DNA from: Tous-C4FEB sp044356555
GTDB taxonomy: Bacteria > Verrucomicrobiota > Verrucomicrobiia > Opitutales > Opitutaceae
Length of the DNA: 64,000 bases
Assembly (NCBI GenBank): GCA_044356555.1
Contig: JBIKWB010000006.1
Location: 1 to 64,000 of the forward strand
Direction of reading: 5' to 3'
Part shown: one piece after another, positions 51,057-63,695 of the stretch
How positions within the stretch are numbered: position 1 is the first letter of the stretch
Layout: the number at the start of each line of letters is the position of its first letter
Program-made: the position numbers and the translations under genes
Notes under the pieces: model-generated
The model's database searches: none
What the model was told of the DNA's origin: nothing
What the model saw: the letters and a program-made list of their open reading frames with translations, nothing else

Positions 51057-51914
51057 TCAATCAAACACCACCGTCTTGTGCCCGTAAACGAGCACGCGGG
51101 TTTCGAGGTGCCAGCGCACGGCCTGCGCGAGCACAGATTTTTCGAGATCGCGGCCTTTACGGATCAGATCGTCGACATCGTGCCGGTGCGTCACCCGGGC
51201 GACGTCCTGTTGGATGATCGGGCCGTCGTCGAGGATCGCCGTCGCGTAATGCGCGGTCGCCCCGATCAATTTCACGCCGCGCGCCGCCGCCTGATGATAG
51301 GGCTTGCCGCCGGCAAACGCGGGCAGAAACGAGTGGTGGATGTTGATGACCGGCCCTCCGCATTTTTCCAAAAAGTCCGCCGAAAGCACCTGCATGTAGC
51401 GCGCGAGCACCACCAGATCGACCCGCAGTTCGCGGAGCAGCGCCAGTTGGCGGGCCTCGGCGGCGGCCTTGTCGGCGGCCGTCACTGGAATGAGATGAAA
51501 CGGCAGACCATAAGCCGCAGCCGCTGCCGCGAGGTCGGGGTGATTGGAAACCACGGCCACGAGGTCGCCCGCAAAATCACCGGCCCGGTGCCGCAGCACG
51601 AGATCGTGAAAACAGTGGTCAAACTTTGAAACGAAGACCGCCACGCGCGGACGCTGCGCGGAGGAGGCGACGCGGGCGTGCATCCCGAGCGAAGCCGCGA
51701 ACGCGAGGAAGGCGGCGGTGTCGGCGGAGGCGTTGCCGTTCGCCGGCACCCACTCGACGCGCTGGAAAAACACGCCCGCCTCCATGTCGCGGTGCTGGTC
51801 GGCGTGGAGGATGTTGCCGCCGCGCTCGAAAATCCAACCCGAGACCCGGGCGACGAGACCGGGTTGATCGGGGCCATGGAGGAGAGCGACGAGTGTGGGC
51901 AAAGGTGAAGACAT
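51057..51914 (-). CDS. purU: Formyltetrahydrofolate deformylase
   Basis: 285 residues starting MSSPLPTLVALLHGP at ATG 51914. The N-terminal ACT domain (LLHGPDQPGLVARVSGWIFERGGNILHADQH) senses glycine and methionine in E. coli. The C-terminal formyl-transfer domain has the Asn/His of INIHHSFLPAFAG and the Asp of THRHDVDDLIRKG. It releases formate from 10-formyl-THF to balance one-carbon pools. No purine gene is adjacent. The start at this ATG matches family alignment; a frame further upstream adds an unrelated stretch. Confidence 0.94.
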   Translation of the reverse strand: MSSPLPTLVALLHGPDQPGLVARVSGWIFERGGNILHADQHRDMEAGVFFQRVEWVPANGNASADTAAFLAFAASLGMHARVASSAQRPRVAVFVSKFDHCFHDLVLRHRAGDFAGDLVAVVSNHPDLAAAAAAYGLPFHLIPVTAADKAAAEARQLALLRELRVDLVVLARYMQVLSADFLEKCGGPVINIHHSFLPAFAGGKPYHQAAARGVKLIGATAHYATAILDDGPIIQQDVARVTHRHDVDDLIRKGRDLEKSVLAQAVRWHLETRVLVYGHKTVVFD

Positions 51915-52298
51915 AAGAAGAAGGTGATGACGACCGCCACCATCACGCACGGGACGCGACGGTCCGAGCAAGCCTGATGTCGGCTGAGTTGATCTGAAAG
52001 GCTCGTCCGCCATCCGGCGGCCACAAGGGCGATCAGATCGGCGCCCAATTTCCAGCTACTGCCTCGCTGCCCTGGCTGGAAAACGGTTTCGCCCGGTCAT
52101 GCGTCCAGCGCACCTGTCGTACTCAGGTCCAAAACTAACCCACCTCGAGCAGGCGCGGGCCGGCGCCGGCGCGGTTTGCCCAACGCGCGAGCGTCCAGCA
52201 GCTCGAAGGTTAACGGACTAACCTCAGTCCAAAGTTTGACCTCACCGCGCAATTTTTTTGTCCTCCTCCCACTCGCCTGCGTCCTCTCTCCCGCTCCC
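51915..52298. promoter_or_regulatory. Intergenic region upstream of purU and the P450 gene
   Basis: 384 bases between divergent genes, so promoters for both should lie here. The only clear motif is a dyad AGGTTA-acggac-TAACCT (52207-52212 and 52219-52224), about 75 bases before the P450 start, a candidate operator. A short dyad ACCTG-tcgtact-CAGGT is also present. No gene is seen. Confidence 0.35.
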
Positions 52299-53459
52299 AT
52301 GCCCTGCCCATTTCACAACCCCCAAAACCCCACCGATCCCTTTCGTGAGCCCCGCGAGCGCGACGGCGTATTGGTGAACAATTTTCAAGGCAAAGAAATC
52401 CCCCTCGTCTTGCGCCACGAAGACGTGCGGCGCGTGGCCAAGGACTGGCAGACCTTCAGCTCCGACGCTCCCTTTAAGGTGCCCATCCCCACCGAGGAGG
52501 ATGTGCGCACAGTGCGCCAGTTGCCCCTCGAAACCGATCCGCCCGACCAGCAGGCCTACCGCGAAGTGGTCGAACCGTTTTTCAACCGCGCCAAGTTGCC
52601 CGAGGTCATCGCCCAAATGGAGCGGCTCGTCGGCGAACTCGTGACCGCCGCCGGCGACCGCGCGTCTTTCGAGGCCGTGCGCGACTTCGCCATCCCGCTC
52701 CAATCGCGCGCGCTCGCGATTCTGGTCAACGTGCCCGACGCCGAGGCCGCGACTTGGATCGGTTGGGGCACCCACGTCTTCCGCGACGGCAACGGCACCA
52801 GCAAGGGCGCCGCCCTCGAGGCCTACACCAACGCCCTGCTCGACCGTGCGGCCGCCCACCCGGGCGACGATCTCTTCAGCGCGCTCACCCAGGCCAAAAT
52901 CGCGGGCCGTCCGCTCACGCGGCGGGAGATGCTCGGGTTTTGCAGCATCGTTTTCGCCGGCGGGCGCGACACCGTCATCAACTCCATCACCGGTATCCTC
53001 GCCCACCTCGCGCACACGCCCGCCGACTTCGAATTCCTCCGCGTCGACCGCAAGCGCATCATCGGCGCGAGCGAAGAGTTTTTCCGCGCGCTCTCGCCGG
53101 TCACTCACCTCGCCCGCAAATGCACCCGCGATACCACCGTCCACGGCGTCTCCGTGCCGGCGGGCGAGTTTGTCTCGCTGTGTTTTTCGTCGGCCAACTT
53201 CGACACGACCGTGTTCGAAGCACCGGACGAGGTGAAGCTGGACCGGCGGCCCAATCCCCACGTGGCGTTCGGTTTTGGCCCGCACCTCTGCCTCGGTGCC
53301 GCGCATGCCCGTCTCGTCGTGCGCACATTGCTCAACACCCTATGCGACCAAGTCGCCCGGATCGACGTGCTAGCACAAACGTGGAAATCCGAAACCGAGC
53401 CAAGCTACGTGCGCCGCCTCGCCGCCGAATCTCTTCACGTAAAATTTGCCCGCCGCTGA
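52299..53459 (+). CDS. Cytochrome P450
   Basis: 386 residues, typical of bacterial soluble P450s, starting MPCPFHNPQNPTDPF at ATG 52299. I-helix motif FAGGRDTVINS near 225 (A/G-G-x-D/E-T). The ExxR of the K helix is in SEEFFRALSP. The heme-binding loop FGFGPHLCLGAAHAR holds the proximal Cys near 332. It catalyses O2-dependent hydroxylation using external electron donors; no ferredoxin or reductase gene is adjacent. The next gene is an aldo-keto reductase, 31 bases on. The substrate is unknown. Confidence 0.95.
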   Translation: MPCPFHNPQNPTDPFREPRERDGVLVNNFQGKEIPLVLRHEDVRRVAKDWQTFSSDAPFKVPIPTEEDVRTVRQLPLETDPPDQQAYREVVEPFFNRAKLPEVIAQMERLVGELVTAAGDRASFEAVRDFAIPLQSRALAILVNVPDAEAATWIGWGTHVFRDGNGTSKGAALEAYTNALLDRAAAHPGDDLFSALTQAKIAGRPLTRREMLGFCSIVFAGGRDTVINSITGILAHLAHTPADFEFLRVDRKRIIGASEEFFRALSPVTHLARKCTRDTTVHGVSVPAGEFVSLCFSSANFDTTVFEAPDEVKLDRRPNPHVAFGFGPHLCLGAAHARLVVRTLLNTLCDQVARIDVLAQTWKSETEPSYVRRLAAESLHVKFARR

Positions 53460-53490
53460 ACCGCCCGCCGCGCGCTTTCTTTCCACGCTC

Positions 53491-54495
53491 ATGACGTTTT
53501 CCCCAACCGCTTCCGTTCCCCCGCACCTGACGCTGCCCGACGGCGGGCGTTTCCCCACCATCGGCCTCGGCATGTGGAAGATGCCCAAACCCGAACTCCC
53601 CGGCCTAGTGCGCGAAGCGATCAAGCTCGGCTACCGCCACCTCGACTGTGCGTGCGACTACGGCAACGAGCCTCAGGTCGGCGCCGGCATCGCCTCCGCC
53701 CTGCGCGACGGGCTCTGCCGCCGCGACGATCTTTGGGTCACCTCAAAATTGTGGAACACCTACCACGAGCCCAAGCACGTGCGCGCTGCCTGCGAGCGCT
53801 CCCTGCGCGATCTGCAACTCGACGTGCTCGATCTCTACCTCGTCCATTTCCCCATCGCTCTCGCCTACGTGCCGTTCGACGTGCGTTACCCGCCGGAATG
53901 GTTTTTCGACCCGGCCGCGGCTGCGCCCGCGATGAAGCCCATCGCCGTGCCCTACGCTGACACGTGGGGCGCCATGGAAGAACTCCAGCGCGCCGGCCTC
54001 GTGAAGCGCATCGGCGTCTGCAATCTTAACGTCTCTGCGCTCCGCGATGTGCTCAGCTACGCCACGATCCGGCCGGCCGTCCATCAGCTCGAGTTGCATC
54101 CCTACCTCGTGCAACCGCGCCAACTCCGCTTCTGCGCGCAGGAGAACATCGCCGTCACCGCGTTTTCCCCGCTGGGCGCCCCATCCTACCTGCCGCTCGG
54201 CATGGCGACGCCCGCCGAGAACGTCCTGGCCGATCCCGTCGTCACCGCCATCGCCGCCGCCCACGGTCGCACGCCCGCCCAGATCGCCCTACGCTGGGGC
54301 GTGCAACGCGGCTGCGCGGTCATTCCGAAAACGGCTTCGCCCGCGCGACTCGCGGAAAATCTCGCGCTTTTCGACTTCGCGCTCACGTCCGCCGAGATGA
54401 CCGCGATCGACGGCCTCGACCGGCATCGCCGTTTCAACGATCCGGGCCACTTCGGGGAAAAGGCGTTCAACACGTTTTTCCCGATCTTCGACTGA
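53491..54495 (+). CDS. Aldo-keto reductase
   Basis: 334 residues starting MTFSPTASVPPHLTL at ATG 53491. The (beta/alpha)8 fold is recognisable. Catalytic residues: the Asp of HLDCACDYGNE with Tyr in the same motif, Lys in VTSKLWNTYH, and His in LYLVHFPIAL. A C-terminal NADPH site (RWGVQRGCAVIPKTASPARLAENL) is also present. It reduces aldehydes or ketones. Positioned after a P450 in the same direction, the two may process one substrate, which is inference. A gap of 63 bases separates it from the next gene. Confidence 0.92.
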   Translation: MTFSPTASVPPHLTLPDGGRFPTIGLGMWKMPKPELPGLVREAIKLGYRHLDCACDYGNEPQVGAGIASALRDGLCRRDDLWVTSKLWNTYHEPKHVRAACERSLRDLQLDVLDLYLVHFPIALAYVPFDVRYPPEWFFDPAAAAPAMKPIAVPYADTWGAMEELQRAGLVKRIGVCNLNVSALRDVLSYATIRPAVHQLELHPYLVQPRQLRFCAQENIAVTAFSPLGAPSYLPLGMATPAENVLADPVVTAIAAAHGRTPAQIALRWGVQRGCAVIPKTASPARLAENLALFDFALTSAEMTAIDGLDRHRRFNDPGHFGEKAFNTFFPIFD

Positions 54496-54558
54496 GCGCG
54501 GCCCGCACGCCCCGAGCATTGACGCCCGCTGCTCCGACGCGTCCGCTCGCCCAGCCGC

Positions 54559-56583
54559 ATGTTTCCCCTTCCCCGCTTCGTCCGCTGGCTGCTCTCGCTG
54601 GCCGGACTTTCGTTGATCGTGCTCTCCCTGCTCCGGCTCGTCACCTGGCAGATCTTCGGCCACGGCCAAGTGTCCCTTGCGCAGGCCGCGCCCGCATTCT
54701 GGCTGGGTCTGCGGTTTGACGCCCGCATCGTGGGGGCGGTGTTGCTGCCGGTATTGTTGCTCGGCCAGTTCCGGTTCTGGCACGCGCTCGATTCGCAACT
54801 CGGACAACGGCTTTGGCTCGGCCTGCTCGGCAGCGCGGCGGCGGTCGTGCTGTTTTTCTATGTAAGCGACTTCCTCCACTTCCGCTACCTCGGGCAACGG
54901 CTCAACGCCACCGCCCTCGGTTTTCTGGAGGACGCAAAGATCTCCGCCGGCATGGTGTGGCAGACGTATCCCATTATCCGCATTTTGCTGGCCTGCGCGG
55001 TCGCGCTGATCGCGATGCTTTGGGTCAACGCATGGCTGCACCGGCGCGCCGCCGCCGCACCTGAAAATCCCCGCCGCCGCGCCCGCGTGACGTGGCTGTT
55101 GGTCACCGGACTCGTCGGGCTGCTCGCCGTCTTTGGGCGCGTGGGCCAGTATCCGTTGCGCTGGAGCGATGCGTTTAATCTGCGCAACGATTTCTCCGCC
55201 AACCTCGCGCTGAACCCCGTGCAGTCGTTTTTCAGCTCGCTGGCGTTTCGCGACACCGGCTACGACCGCGCCAAGGTCCTCGCGCACTATCCCCGGTTGA
55301 GCCGCTACCTCGGGGTCACCGCGCCGGATGCGGCCGCGCTCAATTTCGTGCGCGACATCCCCGCCCGGCCCGATGCTCCGGCGCGACGGCCCAACGTCGT
55401 GCTCGTGCTCTGCGAATCGTTCAGCGCCTACAAGAGCTCGATGTGGGGCAACCCGCTCGACACGACGCCCTACTTCGCCGAGCTCTGCCGCGACGGGGTG
55501 TTTTTCGAAAACTGCTTCACGCCGACGTTCGGCACCGCGCGCGGCGTGTGGGCCACGATCACGGGTGTGCCCGACGTGACGCCGGTGAAGACCGCCAGCC
55601 GCAACCCCGCGATGGTCGACCAACACACGATCATCAACGATTTCACCGGCTACCGAAAACTTTACTTCCTCGGCGGGAGCACGAGCTGGGCGAACATCCG
55701 CGGCGTGCTCACCGGCAACATCCGCGACCTCGTGCTGCGCGAGGAGGACAGTTTCAAATCCCCGCGCATCGACGTGTGGGGTATCAGCGACAAGAGCCTG
55801 TTTCTCGAAGCCGAGGCCGAGTTGGCCCGGCAGACGGAGCCGTTTTTCGCCATCATCCAGACCGCCGGCAACCATCGGCCCTACACCATCGCGCCCGAGG
55901 ATCTCGGCGAATTCCAACCCCTCGACGTGCCCTTGGAAAAACTGCGGGCCCATGGCTTCGAGTCGCTCAAGGAGTTCAATGCGTTTCGCTACACCGATTT
56001 CTCGTTCCGCAAGTTCATGACCGCCGCGCGCCGCTCGGCCTATTTTGAGAACACCGTGTTCATCTTCATCGGCGACCACGGCATCGGCGGCAACGCCGGC
56101 ACGATGTTCCCCGCCGCCTGGACCGAGCAGGCGCTGACCGCCTACCACGTGCCGCTGTTGTTTTACGCGCCGAAATTGTTGCCGCCGCGCCGGCTCGCCG
56201 CGCCGGCTTCGATGCTCGATGTCCTGCCTACCGCCGCCGGGATCGCCGGGATCGCCTACCGCAACTCGGGCCTCGGGCGCGATCTCTTGCACCGCCAAGA
56301 AATCGACGCCGGCCGGGGCAACGCCGCCTTCATTCTCGATCACAACAACAAGACCTTCGGCGTCGTGCAGGGCCGGCATTACGGCTATCGCCAGTTGCAG
56401 GGCGACCGCACCGGCTTCGTCTGGGCTGATTTTAATGCATCCCCGCCCCCGGCAGATGCGACGGCGGCCGGTTTGCCGGAGCACCTCGCCTTGGCGGATG
56501 CGTTTCACGAGACGGCGCGCTATCTTCTGCTAAACAATCGAAAGCCCCGCGACGAATTGTCCGTCCGCAGAGAAACCCGTTGA
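54559..56583 (+). CDS. LtaS-like membrane sulfatase-fold phosphoglycerol transferase
   Basis: 674 residues. Five N-terminal membrane helices (for example LLSLAGLSLIVLSLLRLV, GAVLLPVLLLGQF, LLGSAAAVVLFFYVS, IIRILLACAVALIAML, WLLVTGLVGLLAVFG) precede an extracytoplasmic alkaline-phosphatase-fold domain: VVLVLCESFSAYKSS, the nucleophile Thr in PTFGTARGVW, FLGGSTSWANIRG, and metal ligands in FIFIGDHGIGG. This is the LTA synthase/MdoB layout. In a Gram-negative it would more likely move phosphoglycerol or phosphoethanolamine than make lipoteichoic acid. It heads a three-gene row with the sialidase and membrane protein. Confidence 0.88.
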   Translation: MFPLPRFVRWLLSLAGLSLIVLSLLRLVTWQIFGHGQVSLAQAAPAFWLGLRFDARIVGAVLLPVLLLGQFRFWHALDSQLGQRLWLGLLGSAAAVVLFFYVSDFLHFRYLGQRLNATALGFLEDAKISAGMVWQTYPIIRILLACAVALIAMLWVNAWLHRRAAAAPENPRRRARVTWLLVTGLVGLLAVFGRVGQYPLRWSDAFNLRNDFSANLALNPVQSFFSSLAFRDTGYDRAKVLAHYPRLSRYLGVTAPDAAALNFVRDIPARPDAPARRPNVVLVLCESFSAYKSSMWGNPLDTTPYFAELCRDGVFFENCFTPTFGTARGVWATITGVPDVTPVKTASRNPAMVDQHTIINDFTGYRKLYFLGGSTSWANIRGVLTGNIRDLVLREEDSFKSPRIDVWGISDKSLFLEAEAELARQTEPFFAIIQTAGNHRPYTIAPEDLGEFQPLDVPLEKLRAHGFESLKEFNAFRYTDFSFRKFMTAARRSAYFENTVFIFIGDHGIGGNAGTMFPAAWTEQALTAYHVPLLFYAPKLLPPRRLAAPASMLDVLPTAAGIAGIAYRNSGLGRDLLHRQEIDAGRGNAAFILDHNNKTFGVVQGRHYGYRQLQGDRTGFVWADFNASPPPADATAAGLPEHLALADAFHETARYLLLNNRKPRDELSVRRETR

Positions 56584-56620
56584 AGCGGCGAGTTCCCCGC
56601 CCCAACCTCGCCCTTCCCCT

Positions 56621-57904
56621 GTGATTGCCCCGCGCACTGAGCTCTCCGTCACCCCGGTCCTGCTAGATCAATCCGCCGGCCGCGTGGGCCGGTCGCGCCC
56701 GTCCCGGCTGAGCCCCGTCCAACGACTCGCGTGGATCGCCGTGACCCTCATCGCCGGCGGCGCCGCCGTGAAGTATTCGGCGCCGATCAGCGTCAACCCG
56801 CCCCTCGCGCTTGAGCCCGCCTCGGCCCCTTGGGCCCGCGTGCCCCAGAGCATGGGCGAGGTCGGGACGCCCCGGTTCGAACGCGGCTGGGTTTCGCCAA
56901 AGGCCCAGCTCGCCCACGTCCACTGCAGCATGGTGAGCGCGTTGCCGAACGGCGACTTGCTCGCGCTCTGGTATGGCGGATCACGCGAGGGCGCGGCGGA
57001 TGTCGCGGTTTTCACTTCGCGTATGACGGCAGGGACGAAGACTTGGGGTCCACCCGTCAAGGTGCTCGACCGCGCCAGCGTCGAAGGCGAACTCGGCCGC
57101 CGCATCAAGAAAATCGGCAACACCGTGATCTTCCCGGACCGCACCGGCCGGCTCTGGATGGTTTACGCCAGCGTGAGCCTGGGCGGCTGGTCGGGCTGCG
57201 CACTCAACATCAAATCGTCGCCCGATGCCGGCCTCACCTGGGGCCCGAGCCGGCGGCTCACGTTGAACGCGTTCTTCAACATGAGCACGCTCGTGCGCAA
57301 CAAGCCGATCTACGCCGCCGACGGCCGCATCGGGCTGCCCGTCTATCACGAGATGGCCACCAAGTTCCCCCAGATCCTATGGTTCCAGCCCGGCCCCGAC
57401 GGCACCGTGGAAGATTACAAAGTCCGCAATCTCGGCGCGTCCAAAGGCCTGATCCAGCCTGTGCTGGTCGCGCTCGGCGGGGACCAAGTTCTCATGATGC
57501 TGCGCGATACGAGCAGCCAGCGCTCGTTGCGCACATCGCTCTCCACGGACAACGGCTGGACCTGGCCGGAGCCGACCCCGAGTTCGCTGCCCAATCCCGA
57601 TGCGCCCGTGGACGCTTTGCGCCTCGCCGACGGCCGGATTCTCCTCGCCTACAACCACGCGTCGAGCGGCCGCGAAAGCCTCGGTTTGTCCCTCTCATCC
57701 GACGAAGGGCGCACTTGGAAGAAGCACTCCGTGCTGGAGCGCGAGACGGAGAAGGAGTTTTCCTATCCGCAACTGACGCAGGGCCCCGGCGGGATGATCC
57801 ACCTCACTTACACGTGGAAACGGGAACGCATCGGGCACATCGTGTTTAACCTCGCTTGGCTCGACCAGTATCGCGAACCCGCCGGCGGGTTGCTGCCCCA
57901 ATGA
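56621..57904 (+). CDS. Membrane-anchored exo-sialidase-like (BNR/Asp-box) protein
   Basis: 427 residues from GTG 56621. A short cytoplasmic N-terminus and one helix (LAWIAVTLIAGGAAVKYSA, about 35-53) anchor a six-bladed beta-propeller with Asp-boxes such as SPDAGLTW, STDNGWTW and SSDEGRTW. An Arg in the SREG segment (GGSREGAADV) and others could be the sialidase triad, and HVHCSMV, YHEMAT and GRIGLPVYHE are family-like. Such proteins cleave sialic or related nonulosonic acids, or only bind them. Its stop overlaps the next gene by four bases (ATGA). Confidence 0.82.
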   Translation: MIAPRTELSVTPVLLDQSAGRVGRSRPSRLSPVQRLAWIAVTLIAGGAAVKYSAPISVNPPLALEPASAPWARVPQSMGEVGTPRFERGWVSPKAQLAHVHCSMVSALPNGDLLALWYGGSREGAADVAVFTSRMTAGTKTWGPPVKVLDRASVEGELGRRIKKIGNTVIFPDRTGRLWMVYASVSLGGWSGCALNIKSSPDAGLTWGPSRRLTLNAFFNMSTLVRNKPIYAADGRIGLPVYHEMATKFPQILWFQPGPDGTVEDYKVRNLGASKGLIQPVLVALGGDQVLMMLRDTSSQRSLRTSLSTDNGWTWPEPTPSSLPNPDAPVDALRLADGRILLAYNHASSGRESLGLSLSSDEGRTWKKHSVLERETEKEFSYPQLTQGPGGMIHLTYTWKRERIGHIVFNLAWLDQYREPAGGLLPQ

Positions 57905-58536
57905 ACCCCGCTTGGCTGCCGCCCTCGGACGCGCTCGCGGTTTTCACCGCGGTGTGGCTGATGCTGCTCGGGTTCGGCGGCCGCTTCATGCCACCAGAGG
58001 CGTCGGTCGCCCTGCGGCTGGCCGTCGCGGCGGCGGCCGCGGGCGTGATGCTGGTGCCGCTCAAGGATCTGCAGCTCTGGAACTGGGTGTTCAGCTATTA
58101 CCCCAATCCCTCGTTGCCCATCCTCGGCCTGTTGATCGCGCAACGCAGCCCGCGCTTTCTCGGCGTCACGATCTTCCAATCGGCCGATTGGTGGGCGACA
58201 TGGATTTTCGGCGCGGTCGTGGGTTCGCTGGTCTACCTGCAACCGCTGATTTTTGGCCGCGGCATCGATTTTCACTATTGGGGCTGGCACTCGAACTATG
58301 CCGCCGCCGCGCTCGCCTTGACCGCGATCGTTTTTCTGGCTCGGGGAAACCGATTCGGCGTGCTGCTGGTGGCTGCGCTGGTGGCATTTGCCTTGGGCGC
58401 GCTCGAGTCGTCCAACTGCTGGGATTATGTCATCGATCCTATCTACTGGCTCGCGAGTGTCGTGGTGATCGTGCGGCGGGGCGCGATCGCGTGGTGGACG
58501 AGGCGTCAGGCGAAGCTTGGCCAAACCACGGCTTAA
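57901..58536 (+). CDS. Integral membrane protein of the sialidase operon
   Basis: 211 residues with five to six hydrophobic helices (for example VFTAVWLMLLGFGG, LRLAVAAAAAGVMLVPL, WIFGAVVGSLVYLQPLI, AAAALALTAIVFLA, FGVLLVAALVAFALGAL, WLASVVVIVRRG). A conserved-looking polar segment is at 60-75 (DLQLWNWVFSYYPNPSLPILG), and GIDFHYWGWHSNY and SSNCWDYVIDP lie nearer the C-terminus. The family is not recognised. It overlaps the sialidase stop, so the two are made together and may form an exported carbohydrate-processing unit. It is followed by an inverted-repeat element. Confidence 0.75.
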   Translation: MNPAWLPPSDALAVFTAVWLMLLGFGGRFMPPEASVALRLAVAAAAAGVMLVPLKDLQLWNWVFSYYPNPSLPILGLLIAQRSPRFLGVTIFQSADWWATWIFGAVVGSLVYLQPLIFGRGIDFHYWGWHSNYAAAALALTAIVFLARGNRFGVLLVAALVAFALGALESSNCWDYVIDPIYWLASVVVIVRRGAIAWWTRRQAKLGQTTA

Positions 58537-58603
58537 AAGCAGGGCGGGGGCTGTGACCCGCCCCGGTGCGGCCGCGGGGCGGGGCAAAGACCCCGCCCTG
58601 CTT
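58537..58603. repeat. 67-bp inverted-repeat element between convergent genes
   Basis: The ends AAGCAGGGCGGGG (58537-58549) and CCCCGCCCTGCTT (58591-58603) are perfectly complementary, with further GC-rich pairing inside. It begins directly after the stop of the membrane-protein gene and ends 12 bases before the carB stop. It could act as a bidirectional terminator or be a REP-like repeat, similar in style to the hairpins elsewhere in this window. Confidence 0.65.
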
Positions 58604-58615
58604 TCCCGGCCCCGC

Positions 58616-61855
<3,240 letters not shown>

Positions 61856-62056
61856 GAGCGTAGATTTCGGCGAGGGTTGGGCGCGCTGAAACGGGCGGCA
61901 AGCGGGAAAGCGCGGCGACCGAATTTCCGCCCGTGGCCGACGCCGCCGACCACGGATTGCTGTCGCTGAAACGTTACATAAAGCGGCGAATTTGCATCGC
62001 TTAGAAATTCGGCCGCGGCTCAGCTCGATCCTTCTTTTTTTGACCCTTTTTCCCAC
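61856..62056. promoter_or_regulatory. Divergent intergenic region carB/phoD
   Basis: 201 bases hold the promoters of both genes. The middle (61970-62030) is richer in A+T (GTTACATAAAGCGGCGAATT). No pyrimidine- or phosphate-responsive site (such as a Pho box) could be recognised. Confidence 0.35.
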
Positions 62057-63634
62057 ATGAACCATCCGCTTTTTCCTTTGCCCGGCGTCCAAGCACTCAG
62101 CCGCCGATCCTTCTTGGCCGGCAGCGCCTCCTTCGCGGCGGCGGCGCTGCTCTCGACCCGGGTAGCGGGCGCGGTGGCGCGAACCGGCTCGTTTTCCGAC
62201 TCTCCCTTTTCCCTCGGAGTCGCTTCGGGGGATCCGTTGCCCGACGGGGTGGTGCTTTGGACGCGGCTGGCCCCCCGGCCATTGGAAGTCGGCGGAGGGA
62301 TGAAGGCGGAACCGGTCGAGGTGGCGTGGCAAATCGCCGAAGACGAAGGGATGGCGCGGGTCGTCCAATCCGGCACGGCGACCGCCCGCCCGGAGTGGTC
62401 GCACTCGGTCCATGTCGAGGTGTCGGGACTGCGGCCGGGTCGTTGGTATTGGTATCGGTTTAAAGTTGGCAGCGAAGTGAGCCCCAAAGGCCGCACCCGC
62501 ACCGCGCCGCCAGCCGATGTGATGGCCGAGCGCCTGCGCTTCGCCTTTGTCTCCTGCCAGCACTACGAGGCCGGTCTTTTCACTGCTTATGACCATCTCG
62601 CGCGCGAGGACCTCGATCTCGTGGTCCACCTCGGCGACTACATCTACGAAGGCCCCGCGGCCGATGGCCGGGTGCGGCGCCACCTCGGCAGCGAATGCTT
62701 CGCATTGGACGACTACCGGCTGCGCTACGCGCTCTACAGAACGGACCCCCATTTGCAGGCGGCGCACGCCACGGCGCCGTGGATCGTGACGTGGGACGAC
62801 CACGAGGTGGCCAACAACTACGCGGCCGACGTCGCGGCGAAGCCCGCGCAACAGGCGTCCTTTCTCGCTCGGCGGGCCGCGGCCTACCAGGCCTATTTCG
62901 AGCACATGCCTCTACGTCGCTCGGCTCTGCCAAAAGGCCCCGAGATGCTGCTTTACCGCAGCCTTGATTTCGGCCGGCTCGCGCAATTTCACGTGCTCGA
63001 TACCCGCCAATACCGTACCCCGCAACCGCTCGGCGACGGCCAGAAAGCCCCGACGCCCGCGTTGCTCGATCCGCGCGGCACATTGATGGGCGATCGCCAA
63101 CGTGATTGGCTCTTCTCGGGGCTCGGCCGTTCGCCGGCGAACTGGAACATCCTCGCCCAACAAGTCATGATGGCCCGCGTCGACCGGACCGGGGGGAACG
63201 AGATCAAATACAGCATGGACCAATGGCCCGGCTACGAGTTTGAGCGGCGGCGCGTGCTCCGGCATTTTCGCGATAAACGCGTCAAAAACCCGGTCGTCAT
63301 CACCGGTGACATTCATTCGAACTGGGCCAATGAACTCATCGCCGATTTCGACGAGCTCGATTCGCCCGTCGTCGGCACCGAGTTTGTCGGGACTTCAATC
63401 AGCTCGGGCGGGGACGGAGCCGCCGCGCCCAAGTCCCACGATCAACTGTTGGCCGAGAATCCGTTTCTAAAATTTTTCAACGCCGAGCGTGGCTACGTGC
63501 GTTGCGAGGTGACGCCGCAAACGTGGCGCTCCGACTACCGCACGGTGCCCTTCGTCACCAAGCCCGGCGCCCCTCTGGTCACGCGGGCTTCGTTCGTGGT
63601 GGAGTCGGGCCGGCCGCAGTTGAATCGAGCCTGA
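62057..63634 (+). CDS. phoD: Alkaline phosphatase D family protein (Tat-exported)
   Basis: 525 residues. The Tat signal is LSRRSFLAGSASFAAAALL. An N-terminal Ig-like PhoD domain (FSLGVASGDPLPDGVVLWTRL) is followed by the metallophosphatase core: VSCQHYEAG, HLGDYIYEG (metal Asp), TWDDHEVANNY (Asp/His), and VVITGDIHSNW (His). The enzyme releases phosphate from phosphodiesters or monoesters in the periplasm, usually with Ca and Fe. It is single in its transcription direction, divergent from carB. The length is in the family range. Confidence 0.94.
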   Translation: MNHPLFPLPGVQALSRRSFLAGSASFAAAALLSTRVAGAVARTGSFSDSPFSLGVASGDPLPDGVVLWTRLAPRPLEVGGGMKAEPVEVAWQIAEDEGMARVVQSGTATARPEWSHSVHVEVSGLRPGRWYWYRFKVGSEVSPKGRTRTAPPADVMAERLRFAFVSCQHYEAGLFTAYDHLAREDLDLVVHLGDYIYEGPAADGRVRRHLGSECFALDDYRLRYALYRTDPHLQAAHATAPWIVTWDDHEVANNYAADVAAKPAQQASFLARRAAAYQAYFEHMPLRRSALPKGPEMLLYRSLDFGRLAQFHVLDTRQYRTPQPLGDGQKAPTPALLDPRGTLMGDRQRDWLFSGLGRSPANWNILAQQVMMARVDRTGGNEIKYSMDQWPGYEFERRRVLRHFRDKRVKNPVVITGDIHSNWANELIADFDELDSPVVGTEFVGTSISSGGDGAAAPKSHDQLLAENPFLKFFNAERGYVRCEVTPQTWRSDYRTVPFVTKPGAPLVTRASFVVESGRPQLNRA

Positions 63635-63695
63635 CGGGAGGCACCCGAAGAGGTGGCCCGGCTTGCGACCACGGCGCAAACCGGCCTCGGCGCCA

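Noticed and set aside
54289..56508. 739-codon open frame on the minus strand over the LtaS-like gene
   Set aside because: Antisense to a gene with clear sulfatase-fold motifs; composition is Arg/Gly/Glu-rich and lacks any family signal.
61856..62905. Extended 5' end for carB, adding about 350 residues
   Set aside because: The standard CarB start MPKRPDLKSILIIGAGP is at 61855; upstream residues are low-complexity, unrelated, and overlap the phoD coding strand.
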